From Alphaproteobacteria bacterium (GTDB lineage: Bacteria > Pseudomonadota > Alphaproteobacteria > UBA828): a stretch of DNA of 64,000 nucleotides. Below the pieces are notes generated by a model. The model was given only the letters and a program-made list of their open reading frames with translations. It ran no database searches and was not told the DNA's origin. The position numbers were made by a program, and so were the translations under genes. Numbering within the stretch: position 1 is the first letter of the stretch; each line of letters begins with the position of its first letter. Below, piece after piece: positions 19,428 through 27,278 of the stretch. Location: NCBI GenBank assembly GCA_022826665.1, contig JAJDUK010000047.1:186001-250000 (forward strand). The letters run 5' to 3'.

Positions 19428-20816
19428 TTAGTGCGCGTGCCCGGCCTCCGGGGGAAAGAGCGCCACCAGATCGCGCACATGAGTGAGCCGCCGCACCGCG
19501 ATCCCCTGGCCCTCCGCCTCGCCGCCCTGGGCGCGGTCCGGCACCGGTGCAAGCGCATGGGTGAAGCCGAGCTTCGCGGCCTCCTTGAGCCTGGCTTCGC
19601 CCTGGCTCACCGGCCGGATCTCGCCGCCTAACCCGACCTCGCCGAAGATGACGGCGCCGTGGTCGAGCGCCCGGCTCGCCGCCGATGACGTGAGCGCTGC
19701 GGCCACCGCGAGGTCGGCCGCGGGCTCGGTGATGCGCAAGCCGCCGGCGACGTTGAGATAGACGTCGCAGACGCTGAGCCGAAGGCCCGCACGGGCCTCC
19801 AGCACCGCGAGCACCATGGCGAGCCGGCCCGCGTCCCAGCCCACCACGGTGCGCCGCGGCGAGCCTGCCGGCCCCGGTGCCACCAGGGCCTGAATCTCGA
19901 CCAGGACCGGCCGCGAGCCCTCGACCCCGGCGAACACCGCAGCACCGGGAACGGGGCCGCGCTCAGGATCGACGAACAGGCTGGAGGGGTTGGGAATTTC
20001 CACGAGGCCGCGGTCGGTCATCTCGAAGACGCCGATCTCGTCGGTCGGCCCGAAGCGGTTCTTGATGGCGCGCACGATGCGGAACTGGTGGCCGCGCTCG
20101 CCCTCGAAGTAGAGCACGCAGTCGACCATGTGCTCGAGCACGCGGGGGCCCGCGATCTGGCCCTCCTTGGTGACGTGACCGACCAGCACGAGCACCGTGC
20201 CGGTGCGCTTGGCGAGCCGGATCAGCTCCTGGGCGGAGCCCCGCACCTGGGCCACCGTCCCCGGTGCCGAATCCAGGTTGTCGAGGTACATGGTCTGGAT
20301 CGAATCGATCACCACCATGTCGGGCGGCGACCCCTCCTCCAGGCTTGTCACGATGTCGCGCACGTCGATGGCCGCCGCCAGCCCGATCGGCGCGCCCGCG
20401 AGCCCGAGCCGGGCCGCGCGCATGCGGATCTGCTCCAGGCCCTCTTCGCCCGAGATGTAGGCGGCGGGGCTGCCTCCGCCGGTCAGCGCGGCCACGACTT
20501 GCAGGAGCAAGGTGGACTTGCCGATGCCGGGATCGCCCGCCAACAGGACCGCCGAGCCCGGCACGAAGCCGCCGCCCACGACCCGGTCGATCTCGCCGAT
20601 CCCGCAGGGCTGCCGGGTGAGCACGCCGCCCGGCCCGTCGAGGGGCTGAAAATCGATTACGCGGCCCTTACCGCCGCCGAGGCCGCGCGGCGGTGCCTCG
20701 CGCGGCACTTCCTCCGAGAGGCTGTTCCACGCGCCGCAGGCGTCGCAACGGCCGGCCCAGCGCGACCGCGCAGCGCCGCAGTCGCTGCAGACGAAGCGCT
20801 TCTCCGCCCGTGCCAT
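19428..20816 (-). CDS. radA: DNA repair protein RadA
   Basis: RecA-related ATPase that promotes branch migration during recombinational repair. The 462-residue product shows the N-terminal four-cysteine zinc finger (VCSDCGAARSRWAGRCDACG, Cys10, 13, 24, 27), Walker A GDPGIGKS near residue 97, the RadA signature KNRFGPTDEIG, and a C-terminal Lon-protease-like domain with GEVGLGGEIRPV. It stands 13 bases upstream of cvpA on the same strand, so radA, cvpA and purF are probably co-transcribed. Confidence 0.97.
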   Translation of the reverse strand: MARAEKRFVCSDCGAARSRWAGRCDACGAWNSLSEEVPREAPPRGLGGGKGRVIDFQPLDGPGGVLTRQPCGIGEIDRVVGGGFVPGSAVLLAGDPGIGKSTLLLQVVAALTGGGSPAAYISGEEGLEQIRMRAARLGLAGAPIGLAAAIDVRDIVTSLEEGSPPDMVVIDSIQTMYLDNLDSAPGTVAQVRGSAQELIRLAKRTGTVLVLVGHVTKEGQIAGPRVLEHMVDCVLYFEGERGHQFRIVRAIKNRFGPTDEIGVFEMTDRGLVEIPNPSSLFVDPERGPVPGAAVFAGVEGSRPVLVEIQALVAPGPAGSPRRTVVGWDAGRLAMVLAVLEARAGLRLSVCDVYLNVAGGLRITEPAADLAVAAALTSSAASRALDHGAVIFGEVGLGGEIRPVSQGEARLKEAAKLGFTHALAPVPDRAQGGEAEGQGIAVRRLTHVRDLVALFPPEAGHAH

Positions 20817-20858
20817 GAATTCCCCTATCCGGCCCGCGATGCGGGCGCCACGCGCCGC

Positions 20859-21674
20859 TCAGCCGGCCGCGGCATGGGCGACCGCGAGCTGAATCGGGCC
20901 CTCAGCCCGGCCGTTGATGAACTGCTCCACATGCGCATTCCCGCTGCTGTCGATCTCGGCGGCGGGTCCCTGCCAAACGATCGCACCGTCGTGGATCATG
21001 GCGATCCGGTCAGCGATCTTGCGCGCGCTCCTCATGTCGTGGGTGATGGTGAGCGCGGTTGCGCCGAGCTCGTGCGTGCAGGTGACGATCAGGTCGTTGA
21101 TGACATCGGCCATGATCGGGTCAAGCCCCGTCGTGGGCTCGTCGAAGAGGATGATCTCGGGCTTCGTGGCGATGGCGCGGGCGAGCCCGGCCCGCTTGCG
21201 CATGCCGCCGGAGAGCGCGGCGGGGTAGAGATCGGCCGAGTCCGCGTCGAGGCCCACTTGGGCCATTGTCTCTATGGCGAGCCCGCGCGCCTGCCTGTGA
21301 GGCATGCCCCGCGCCTGGATCAGACCGAAGGCGACGTTCTCCCACACCGAGAGGCTGTCGAAGAGCGCTGCGTTCTGGAACAGCATGCCGATCTTGCGCA
21401 TGGCGGCCTCGCGCGCGGTTCGGCTGCGGGAAAGCTCCTCGCCGTCGATGGTCACGCTGCCCGCATCCGGGCGCAGCAGGCCCAGCAAGCACTTGAGCAT
21501 GACCGACTTGCCGACACCCGAGCAGCCGATCACCACCACCGATTCCCCGGTGCCGATCTCGAGATCGAGGCCATCGAGCACGACCGCGCCGCCGAACGCC
21601 TTGCAGAGACCCCGCAGGGCGATCTTGGGTTCGTTCGTGCCGTGCCCGTTGTGAGCGCTTTCCGGCGTGCTCAT
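20859..21674 (-). CDS. mlaF: ABC transporter ATP-binding protein MlaF
   Basis: Cytoplasmic ATPase of the Mla phospholipid transport system that maintains outer-membrane lipid asymmetry. The 271-residue product has Walker A GCSGVGKS, Q-loop MLFQNAALFDSLSV, signature ALSGGMRKRAGLARA, Walker B IILFDEPTTGLDP and the switch His in ITHDM. The N-terminal EPKIALRGLCKAFGG and the GGMRKR form of the signature are typical of MlaF/Ttg2A. Its ATG overlaps the mlaE stop. The partner mlaD is not beside it but at about 62.4 kb. Confidence 0.93.
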   Translation of the reverse strand: MSTPESAHNGHGTNEPKIALRGLCKAFGGAVVLDGLDLEIGTGESVVVIGCSGVGKSVMLKCLLGLLRPDAGSVTIDGEELSRSRTAREAAMRKIGMLFQNAALFDSLSVWENVAFGLIQARGMPHRQARGLAIETMAQVGLDADSADLYPAALSGGMRKRAGLARAIATKPEIILFDEPTTGLDPIMADVINDLIVTCTHELGATALTITHDMRSARKIADRIAMIHDGAIVWQGPAAEIDSSGNAHVEQFINGRAEGPIQLAVAHAAAG

Positions 21675-22450
21675 TGGGCGAAGAACGCTTCGGTGATGAT
21701 GTAGTTGAAGATCAGCACCAGGATCGCGCCGGTGACGACGGCGTTGGTGGTGGCCTTGCCCACACCCTGGGCGCCGCCCCTGGAGTGGAAGCCGTGGTAG
21801 CAGCCCATCAGCGCGATCAGGTAGCCGAACACAGCGGCCTTGACGAGGCCGGAGGCCACGTCCATGACCTCCAGATATTCGAGGGTGTTGTTGATATAGG
21901 CGTCCGGGTTGAAGCCGAGCTTGAAGACGCTGACGAGATAGCCGCCGCCGACCCCGATGATGTCGGTGACGAGGACCAGGAACGGCAACATCAGCAGGCC
22001 GGCAAGAAGGCGCGGCACGATCAGATACTTGTGCGGATTGGTCGAGAGCGTGGTGAGCGCGTCGATCTGCTCGGTGACCCGCATAGTCCCGATTTCCGCC
22101 GCCATCGCGGCGCCGACCCGGCCGGCGACCATGAGGCCCGCCAGCACCGGGCCGAGCTCGCGGGTGATCGAGAGCACCACGACGGTGGGGATCGTGCTCT
22201 CGGCGGAGAAGCGGGAGAAGCCGGTGTAGCTCTGCAGCGCCAGCACCATGCCGGCGAAGAGGCCGGTGAGCCCCACCACCGGCAGGGAATAGAAGCCGAT
22301 CTCCACCATCTGGCGCAGGAGAAGGCGCGGGTAGAAGGGCGGTCTCGCGCAGTGCGAGGTTGCTTCGAGCGCGAAGAGGGAGAGGCGCCCGACAGCCTCG
22401 AACAACGCCAGGACGCCATGGCCGATCGCCTGTAGCGGAGGTCTCTTCAC
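21671..22450 (-). CDS. mlaE: ABC transporter permease MlaE
   Basis: Inner-membrane permease of the Mla lipid transporter, working as a dimer with MlaF and an MlaD hexamer. The 259-residue protein has five or six membrane segments and family motifs: SLPVVGLTGLFAGMVLALQ, ELGPVLAGLMVAGRVGAA, MAAEIGTMRVTEQIDAL and MGCYHGFHSRGGAQGVG. The GTG at 22450 is preceded by GGGAA and matches the usual N-terminus (KRPPLQAIGHGVL); upstream codons are not homologous. It is followed without a gap by mlaF. Confidence 0.92.
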   Translation of the reverse strand: MKRPPLQAIGHGVLALFEAVGRLSLFALEATSHCARPPFYPRLLLRQMVEIGFYSLPVVGLTGLFAGMVLALQSYTGFSRFSAESTIPTVVVLSITRELGPVLAGLMVAGRVGAAMAAEIGTMRVTEQIDALTTLSTNPHKYLIVPRLLAGLLMLPFLVLVTDIIGVGGGYLVSVFKLGFNPDAYINNTLEYLEVMDVASGLVKAAVFGYLIALMGCYHGFHSRGGAQGVGKATTNAVVTGAILVLIFNYIITEAFFAQ

Positions 22451-22653
22451 GCAGCGTTCCCGTCGATGACGCCTCCGGGCCGACCCGCCCAGGCCGCGAC
22501 TCGGCGCCAAGCGCGCGGGACTCTAGCCCGGATTTCTCGCCACGGTCACGGCTTGCGTCCCATTCAGGCGTTCGACCCGCGATGCGCAGCCCGAACCGCG
22601 CCGCGCGACCCAAGATTAGCGCCTGAAATGCCGCGGATAGACGAAAGGCCAGG

Positions 22654-23541
22654 TCAACGATCAGCGAGAAAGGCCAGAATCTCCCGCGCCGTCTCCTCCG
22701 GCGCTTCCTCAGGCAGGAAGTGACCGCAGTCGAGAGCGCGACCCTGCACGTCATCCGCCCGCTCGCGCCAGCTCTCCAGCATACTGAGCCCCTTGCCGGT
22801 CTGCCAGCCGGGGCGCTTGGGCATGGTGCCGGCCCAGAGCACCAGCATCGGACAGGCGATCTTGCGGCCCCGGTCTGCCTCGTCATGTAATAGGTCCAGC
22901 GCGATGGCGCGGTAGTCCATGCACATGCAGTGGAGGGTCTCGGGGTCGCTGAAACAGCGGAGATACTCGGCGTAGGCCTCCGGCGCGATGGCGTCATCGA
23001 CGGCGGTCCACTGCTCAAGCAGAAAGTCGAGGAAAAGCTTCGCACTGTTGCCGATCAGCGTTTCGGGAAAGGGCGCCGGCTGGCGCATCAAGTGCCAGTG
23101 GAACCATGAGAACGCCAGATCGCGGTCCATGTTCTCGAAGGCCGCCTGGGAGGCCACCACGTCGAGCGAGGTGAAGGTACGCACCCGGGCGGGATGGTCG
23201 AGCGCCATGCGATGGCCGACGCGGGCGCCGCGATCGTGCCCCACCACGTGGAAGCGATCGAAGCCCAGAGCTTCCATGACTTCGACCTGATCCCGCGCCG
23301 AGGCGCGCTTGCAGTGGTCGTTGAAGTCGTCCGACGCCGGCTTGCCGCTGTCGCCGTAGCCGCGCAGTTCGGGCGCCACCACCGTGTAGTGCTCGGCGAA
23401 TATCGGCGCCACCTTGTGCCACATCAGGTGATTCTGTGGGTAGCCGTGGAGCAGCAAGAGGGGCGGACCCTCACCCCCCTTCACGAGATTGATCGTGATG
23501 GACAAGGTCTCGACCTGCGTCTTGGTGAAGCCGTCGAACAT
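22654..23541 (-). CDS. Alpha/beta hydrolase, haloacetate dehalogenase-like
   Basis: Alpha/beta-hydrolase with strong resemblance to fluoroacetate/haloacetate dehalogenases (DehH1 family), which remove halide from 2-haloacids through an Asp nucleophile. Seen are the oxyanion motif LLHGYPQNHLMWH, APELRGYGDSGKP, the nucleophile elbow GHDRGARVGHRMALDHP with Asp where esterases have Ser, the His-Trp pair of SWFHWHLMRQPAPFPE that binds halide in characterised enzymes, and the catalytic His in DCGHFLPEEAPEE. The 295-residue length fits. Epoxide hydrolase is the main alternative because it shares the Asp nucleophile. The gene stands alone, divergent from the DUF1127 gene. Confidence 0.85.
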   Translation of the reverse strand: MFDGFTKTQVETLSITINLVKGGEGPPLLLLHGYPQNHLMWHKVAPIFAEHYTVVAPELRGYGDSGKPASDDFNDHCKRASARDQVEVMEALGFDRFHVVGHDRGARVGHRMALDHPARVRTFTSLDVVASQAAFENMDRDLAFSWFHWHLMRQPAPFPETLIGNSAKLFLDFLLEQWTAVDDAIAPEAYAEYLRCFSDPETLHCMCMDYRAIALDLLHDEADRGRKIACPMLVLWAGTMPKRPGWQTGKGLSMLESWRERADDVQGRALDCGHFLPEEAPEETAREILAFLADR

Positions 23542-23725
23542 GCTTGGCTCATTCGTCGAATGACAGCACGCGCCGCCGTCTGCCGCCGCAGCATAGCAGT
23601 TATGTCGAGCCAGGGGGTTCAACCACGCCGTGGTCGGACAAATATCGGAATCAGGACTGGTGTGCGGCGGGTCGGGTATCGGCCGCTGAAACACCTTTGA
23701 AACTCCGGAAACAGGAGGTGAAGAC

Positions 23726-23911
23726 ATGGATCTCACACCCATCACCCGAGCGGTCCGGAGGTGGCGGGAGCGCAGCCGTGCGCGGCGGGAGCTCCAGCGC
23801 CTGACCGATCTCGAGCTTGCCGATATCGGGCTCAGCCAGGGCGACATCGACGCGGTGGTGCGCGGCAACATCGTGCGGTCGCGGCCGTCTGGCTTCTACG
23901 AGGCTCGGTAG
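23726..23911 (+). CDS. DUF1127 domain-containing small protein
   Basis: Basic 61-residue protein with the conserved Arg-rich DUF1127 core (RRELQRLTDLELADIGLSQG). Short alphaproteobacterial members of this family have been linked to RNA binding and to phosphate or carbon balance, but most are uncharacterised. A strong ribosome-binding site, AGGAGGTG, lies 5 bases before the ATG, suggesting high expression. A large hairpin begins at the stop codon, as expected for a short single-gene transcript. Confidence 0.88.
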   Translation: MDLTPITRAVRRWRERSRARRELQRLTDLELADIGLSQGDIDAVVRGNIVRSRPSGFYEAR

Positions 23912-23947
23912 CGAGGGAAGCGGGGCCGGTCTTCGGGCCGGCCTCGC
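23911..23947 (+). terminator. Extended hairpin directly after the DUF1127 stop
   Basis: Outer arms GCGAGG and CCTCGC enclose an inner GGCCGG/CCGGCC pairing; the two helices compete for two bases. It starts on the last base of the stop codon. There is no T tract, so it could act as a 3' stabiliser rather than an intrinsic terminator. Confidence 0.45.
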
Positions 23948-24081
23948 CACCCCACCTGACTCCGGGCTGATCTGACCAAATACAGGGAGGTATAAGACGG
24001 GTCCCGTGAGGCAGGGGTAAATGTCCTAAAGCGGGACACGCCGTTGCCGCTGCGCCTGCGCTGTGGCAATGTCGCGCCCGC

Positions 24082-24153
24082 GCCGCCGTAGCTCAGGGGT
24101 AGAGCACTCCCTTGGTAAGGGAGGGGTCGGAAGTTCAATTCTTCCCGGCGGCA
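24082..24153 (+). tRNA. tRNA-Thr (anticodon GGT)
   Basis: All four arms fold perfectly: acceptor GCCGCCG/CGGCGGC, D stem GCTC/GAGC, anticodon stem CTCCC/GGGAG with loop TTGGTAA (anticodon GGT at 24114-24116), five-base variable loop, and T stem GGAAG/CTTCC around TTCAATT. The discriminator is A and the CCA end is not encoded (ACCG follows). It would read ACC and ACU codons. Confidence 0.97.
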
Positions 24154-24217
24154 CCGGCGCCCCCGTCGGACGCGACAAAACTCCCGGCCGCGCTTCCCGC
24201 TTTAGGCTCACCTCGCC

Positions 24218-24223
24218 TATAAT
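24218..24223 (+). promoter_or_regulatory. -10 box upstream of hpf
   Basis: Perfect TATAAT 30 bases before the hpf ATG, in an otherwise GC-rich spacer. The matching -35 region (CTTCCC/TTCCCG) is poor. It probably drives the hpf-ptsN-hprK-rapZ transcript. Confidence 0.5.
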
Positions 24224-24253
24224 CGGCCCTGCAGCGAGACTGCGGGGGTAGTC

Positions 24254-24610
24254 ATGCAGATCGCCATCACGGGCCGACACGTCAGCGTCAACGAAAGCTT
24301 TCGGGACCAGGTTACGCAGCGCCTCGAGTCGTCGGCGGGGAAGTTCTTTTCCACCGCCATCGATGCGCAGGCGGTGTTCGCCAAGGTGGCACAGATGATC
24401 GAGACCGACCTTATGATCCATGTCGGCCACGGCATCAGGTTCCAGAGTCACGCGTCGGCCGCCGACATGACGGCGAGCTTCAGCATCGCCGCCGAGCGGT
24501 TGGAGAAGCGCATGCGGCGGCACAAACGCAAGCTCCGTGACCATCACAAGACCCCGCGCAGCGGTAGGGCCGCAGACGTAGGCGAGCCTTCGCCGCAGCC
24601 GGCCGACTGA
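24254..24610 (+). CDS. hpf: Ribosome hibernation promoting factor, short form
   Basis: Binds the 30S decoding channel and inactivates ribosomes in stationary phase. The 118-residue product has the N-terminal HPF/RaiA domain (MQIAITGRHVSVNESFRDQV, then basic RLEKRMRRHKRKLRDHHK). Most alphaproteobacterial HPFs are long, near 190 residues, with a C-terminal dimerisation domain that joins ribosomes into 100S pairs. Here the reading frame ends in a Pro/Ala tail, and the 80 bases before ptsN show no remnant of that domain. The usual upstream rpoN is also absent; a tRNA gene occupies the position. Confidence 0.88.
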   Translation: MQIAITGRHVSVNESFRDQVTQRLESSAGKFFSTAIDAQAVFAKVAQMIETDLMIHVGHGIRFQSHASAADMTASFSIAAERLEKRMRRHKRKLRDHHKTPRSGRAADVGEPSPQPAD

Positions 24611-24691
24611 GCGGCGCTGCGGCCGGGTGCGGGCCGCCACCAACTTCGAGCAAGCGCTGCCTCCAACGGCAATCAACAGAATGGCCGGGAA

Positions 24692-25156
24692 ATGGAGATC
24701 GCGGACCTCTTGCCATTGAGCGGCGTCCTGGACGACGTGAGGGCGGCCAGCAAGAAGCAGGCGCTGCAGGAGCTCTCCACCATCGCCGCGACCCAGACGG
24801 CGCAGGAGGAACGCACCGTCCTTGACTTGCTGCTCGCGCGCGAGCGGCTGGGCTCGACCGGGGTCGGTGCCGGGGTTGCAATCCCGCATGGCAGACTCGG
24901 CAGCCTCACGCGGCTCTCGGCGGTGTTTGCCCGCCTGCGAGAGCCCATCGAGTTCGACGCGGTGGACGGGAAGCCGGTGGACCTCATTTTCCTGCTGCTC
25001 GCGCCGGACTCCGCGGGATCGGATCATCTGAAGGCGCTGGCGCTGGTCTCGCGCCTGCTGCGGGACCACCGCGTGTGTGCGCGCCTGCGCGGCGCCGACA
25101 ACGCGGAGGCGCTCTATGCCGTCCTCACCGGTGCGGCCGGTACGTCGCGAGCGTGA
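24692..25156 (+). CDS. ptsN: Nitrogen-regulatory PTS component EIIA-Ntr
   Basis: Terminal phospho-acceptor of the nitrogen PTS, which controls potassium transport, nitrogen metabolism and stress targets by protein contacts rather than sugar uptake. The 154-residue protein has the EIIA fructose/Ntr domain with the phosphorylated His in GVAIPHGRLG (His66) and VDLIFLLLAPD. It follows hpf by 81 bases and its stop overlaps the hprK start as GTGA. Together with the downstream EI and HPr-like genes it completes a phosphorelay. Confidence 0.95.
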   Translation: MEIADLLPLSGVLDDVRAASKKQALQELSTIAATQTAQEERTVLDLLLARERLGSTGVGAGVAIPHGRLGSLTRLSAVFARLREPIEFDAVDGKPVDLIFLLLAPDSAGSDHLKALALVSRLLRDHRVCARLRGADNAEALYAVLTGAAGTSRA

Positions 25157-25659
25157 GCAACCGGCCGATTGACAGCCGCCCCGCCGGGCCGCACGGTCGC
25201 CCAATGGTTCTGATCCATGCGAGCTGCGTCGCCCTGGAGGGCAAGGCCGTGCTGCTGCGCGGCGCGCACGGCGCCGGCAAGTCTGACCTCGCGTTGCGCC
25301 TGATCGAAGGCGGGGCCCGGCTCGTCGCGGACGATCAGGTCGCACTGACGAGCAGCGGCGAGATGCTGCTCGCGGGGCCGCCGGCGCGCATTGCGGGACT
25401 GCTCGAAGTGCGTGGGATCGGCGTCGTCTCGATGGATTTCGTGACGCAGTGTCCAGTCCATCTCGTGGTCGATCTGGTCCAGCCCGACACGGTAGAGCGT
25501 ATGCCGCAGACCGCGACCGTCGACCTTTGCGGCCATCGAATCGTGCACGTCCTGCTTGCGCCGTTCGAGGCCTCTGCGCCCGCGAAGGTGAGGCTCGCGC
25601 TCTCGCGCGTCGCTGCTGCCGGACAGGACGCGCTAGCAACGCGCTCGGCCGGACGATGA
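25153..25659 (+). CDS. hprK: HPr kinase/phosphorylase, short C-terminal-domain form
   Basis: Phosphorylates, and can dephosphorylate, the regulatory serine of HPr. The 168-residue protein contains only the catalytic half of the Gram-positive enzyme, as is usual in alphaproteobacteria: P-loop GAHGAGKS at 37-44, VADDQVAL, and the HprK signature GLLEVRGIGV. The GTG start overlaps the ptsN stop; a longer frame lies inside ptsN and is not used. Its target is probably the HPr-like protein encoded downstream, which keeps a serine at the matching site. Confidence 0.93.
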   Translation: MSNRPIDSRPAGPHGRPMVLIHASCVALEGKAVLLRGAHGAGKSDLALRLIEGGARLVADDQVALTSSGEMLLAGPPARIAGLLEVRGIGVVSMDFVTQCPVHLVVDLVQPDTVERMPQTATVDLCGHRIVHVLLAPFEASAPAKVRLALSRVAAAGQDALATRSAGR

Positions 25660-26570
25660 GCGCAGATCCCTCTGGCAGTCGTGCTCTCGTGCTGGTGACC
25701 GGAATGTCCGGCGCCGGCAAGTCGACCGCGCTCAAAATCCTGGAGGATCTCGGCTACGAGGCGATCGACAACCTGCCCCTCTCGCTGCTCTCGGAGCTGG
25801 TCCAGGCGCGGGGCGAGAACGGACGGCCGGGCCCGCTCGCGCTCGGCATCGATTCGCGGACGAGGGGGTTCGATCCCGGCGACATTGAGCGCTATCTCGA
25901 GCCGCTACTTGGCGAGGGCGAGCGTGGCGAGATCGCGCTGCTCTTCCTCGATTGCGAGACCGAGGTGCTGCGCCGGCGCTTCAGCGAGACTCGCCGCCCA
26001 CACCCGCTGGCGCACGACGAACCTGTCGACGAGGGAATCCGGCGCGAGCGCGCGCTGCTCGGCTGGGTCCGCGACCGGGCGGACCTCACCGTCAACACCA
26101 GCCGGCTTTCCGTCCGCGATCTGCGCAGCATCATCGCCGCGCGCTTTGGGCCCGAGGCCGGGCGGGCGCCCGCGATCTTCGTGCTCTCCTTCGCCTACAG
26201 CCGCGGGGTACCGCCGGACGCCGACTTCGTGTTCGATGTCCGCTTCCTCACCAACCCTCACCATGTGCCGGCGCTTCGGCCGCTTACCGGGCGGGAGCCC
26301 GAGGTCGCCCGCCACGTGCGGGATGACCCGGCTTATGGCCGGTTCTTCGAAGGCATGGTCGCGATGCTCACGCCCTTGCTGCCGGCCTTTGAGCGGGACG
26401 GGCGCTCCTACCTCACCATCGCGCTCGGATGCACGGGCGGGCGACACCGCTCCGTCGCCGCGGCCGAGGACCTGGCCGAGACGCTCGGCGGCGGGCGCTG
26501 GCAGGTCACGGCGCGCCACCGCGATCTCGACACCGAGCCCGCGGCACCCGCGATGCAAGCCAACAGATGA
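25656..26570 (+). CDS. rapZ: RNase adapter protein RapZ (YvcJ family nucleotide-binding protein)
   Basis: P-loop protein that in E. coli binds small RNAs and directs RNase E to control glucosamine-6-phosphate synthase; in other bacteria the role is less clear. The 304-residue product has Walker A TGMSGAGKST at 15-24, AIDNLPLSLL, FAYSRGVPPDADFVFDVRFL and the C-terminal LGCTGGRHRS. The ATG overlaps the hprK stop (ATGA). Its position within a PTS operon fits the known link between RapZ and PTS signalling, but which RNAs it binds here is unknown. Confidence 0.94.
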   Translation: MSADPSGSRALVLVTGMSGAGKSTALKILEDLGYEAIDNLPLSLLSELVQARGENGRPGPLALGIDSRTRGFDPGDIERYLEPLLGEGERGEIALLFLDCETEVLRRRFSETRRPHPLAHDEPVDEGIRRERALLGWVRDRADLTVNTSRLSVRDLRSIIAARFGPEAGRAPAIFVLSFAYSRGVPPDADFVFDVRFLTNPHHVPALRPLTGREPEVARHVRDDPAYGRFFEGMVAMLTPLLPAFERDGRSYLTIALGCTGGRHRSVAAAEDLAETLGGGRWQVTARHRDLDTEPAAPAMQANR

Positions 26571-26574
26571 CCCG

Positions 26575-26982
26575 ATGATCGGCATTGTTCTGGTAACGCA
26601 CGGGCGGCTCGCAGAGGAGTTCGTTGCGGCGACCGAGCACGTCGTCGGGCCGCAATCCCGCACGCGCGCCATTTGCATTGGCCCCGACGACGACATGGAG
26701 CAGCGCCGCCAGGACATTCTCGACGCCATCGGCGCGACCGACGAGGGCGACGGGGTGATCGTGCTTACCGACATGTTCGGCGGGACGCCCTCGAACCTCG
26801 CCATCTCGGTCATGGAAGGCGCGAACGTCGAGGTCATCGCCGGCGTGAACCTGCCGATGCTGATCAAGCTCGCGAGCGTTCGTTCGGGCAGCGATCTGCG
26901 GGGTGCCGTGGCCGCCGCGCAGGAGGCCGGGCGCACCTATATCCATGTCGCGGGGCGACTGCTCGAGGGTGACGAGACGTGA
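26575..26982 (+). CDS. PTS EIIA component, mannose family
   Basis: Phosphocarrier of the mannose-type EIIA family. The 135-residue protein starts MIGIVLVTHGRLAEEF, with the phosphorylated His9, and has VLTDMFGGTPSNLA. No EIIB, EIIC or EIID gene is present, so it is likely regulatory, as in other alphaproteobacteria where it sits between rapZ and an HPr gene. It starts 4 bases after the rapZ stop and overlaps the HPr start as GTGA. Confidence 0.93.
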   Translation: MIGIVLVTHGRLAEEFVAATEHVVGPQSRTRAICIGPDDDMEQRRQDILDAIGATDEGDGVIVLTDMFGGTPSNLAISVMEGANVEVIAGVNLPMLIKLASVRSGSDLRGAVAAAQEAGRTYIHVAGRLLEGDET

Positions 26983-27278
26983 ACGAGGCGGCGACCGAGC
27001 CCGGCGAGGGAAGCCACCGCCGCACGTGTCTGATCGCCAACCGGCGCGGGCTGCACGCGCGGGCCGCCGCCAACTTCGTCAAGACCGCCTCGCAGTTCGA
27101 GGCCGACGTCGCGGTCTCCTGCAACGGCACACAGGTCTCGGGCCTGTCGATCCTGGGGCTGATGATGCTGGCGGCAGGGCCGGGTACCGAGATCGAGATC
27201 GAGACCGCGGGCAGAGATGCGGCGGTGGCGCTGGCGGCGTTGGCGAAGCTCGTGGACGGTGGCTTCGATGAAGACTGA
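26979..27278 (+). CDS. HPr family phosphocarrier protein
   Basis: Small PTS carrier that receives phosphate from EI at histidine. The 99-residue product has the active-site motif RGLHARAA (His26) and a serine at the HPr-kinase site in VSGLSILGLMML (Ser57), so both forms of control appear possible. A 12-residue N-terminal extension precedes the usual start. It overlaps the EIIA gene by four bases and the ptsI start by eleven, consistent with tight co-translation. Confidence 0.94.
   Translation: MNEAATEPGEGSHRRTCLIANRRGLHARAAANFVKTASQFEADVAVSCNGTQVSGLSILGLMMLAAGPGTEIEIETAGRDAAVALAALAKLVDGGFDED

Noticed and set aside
21671..23871. Extended N-terminal versions of mlaE, mlaF and the hydrolase (long frames reaching into neighbours)
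   Set aside because: Family similarity begins at the internal starts used, and the extensions overlap other genes or have Arg-rich, non-homologous sequence.
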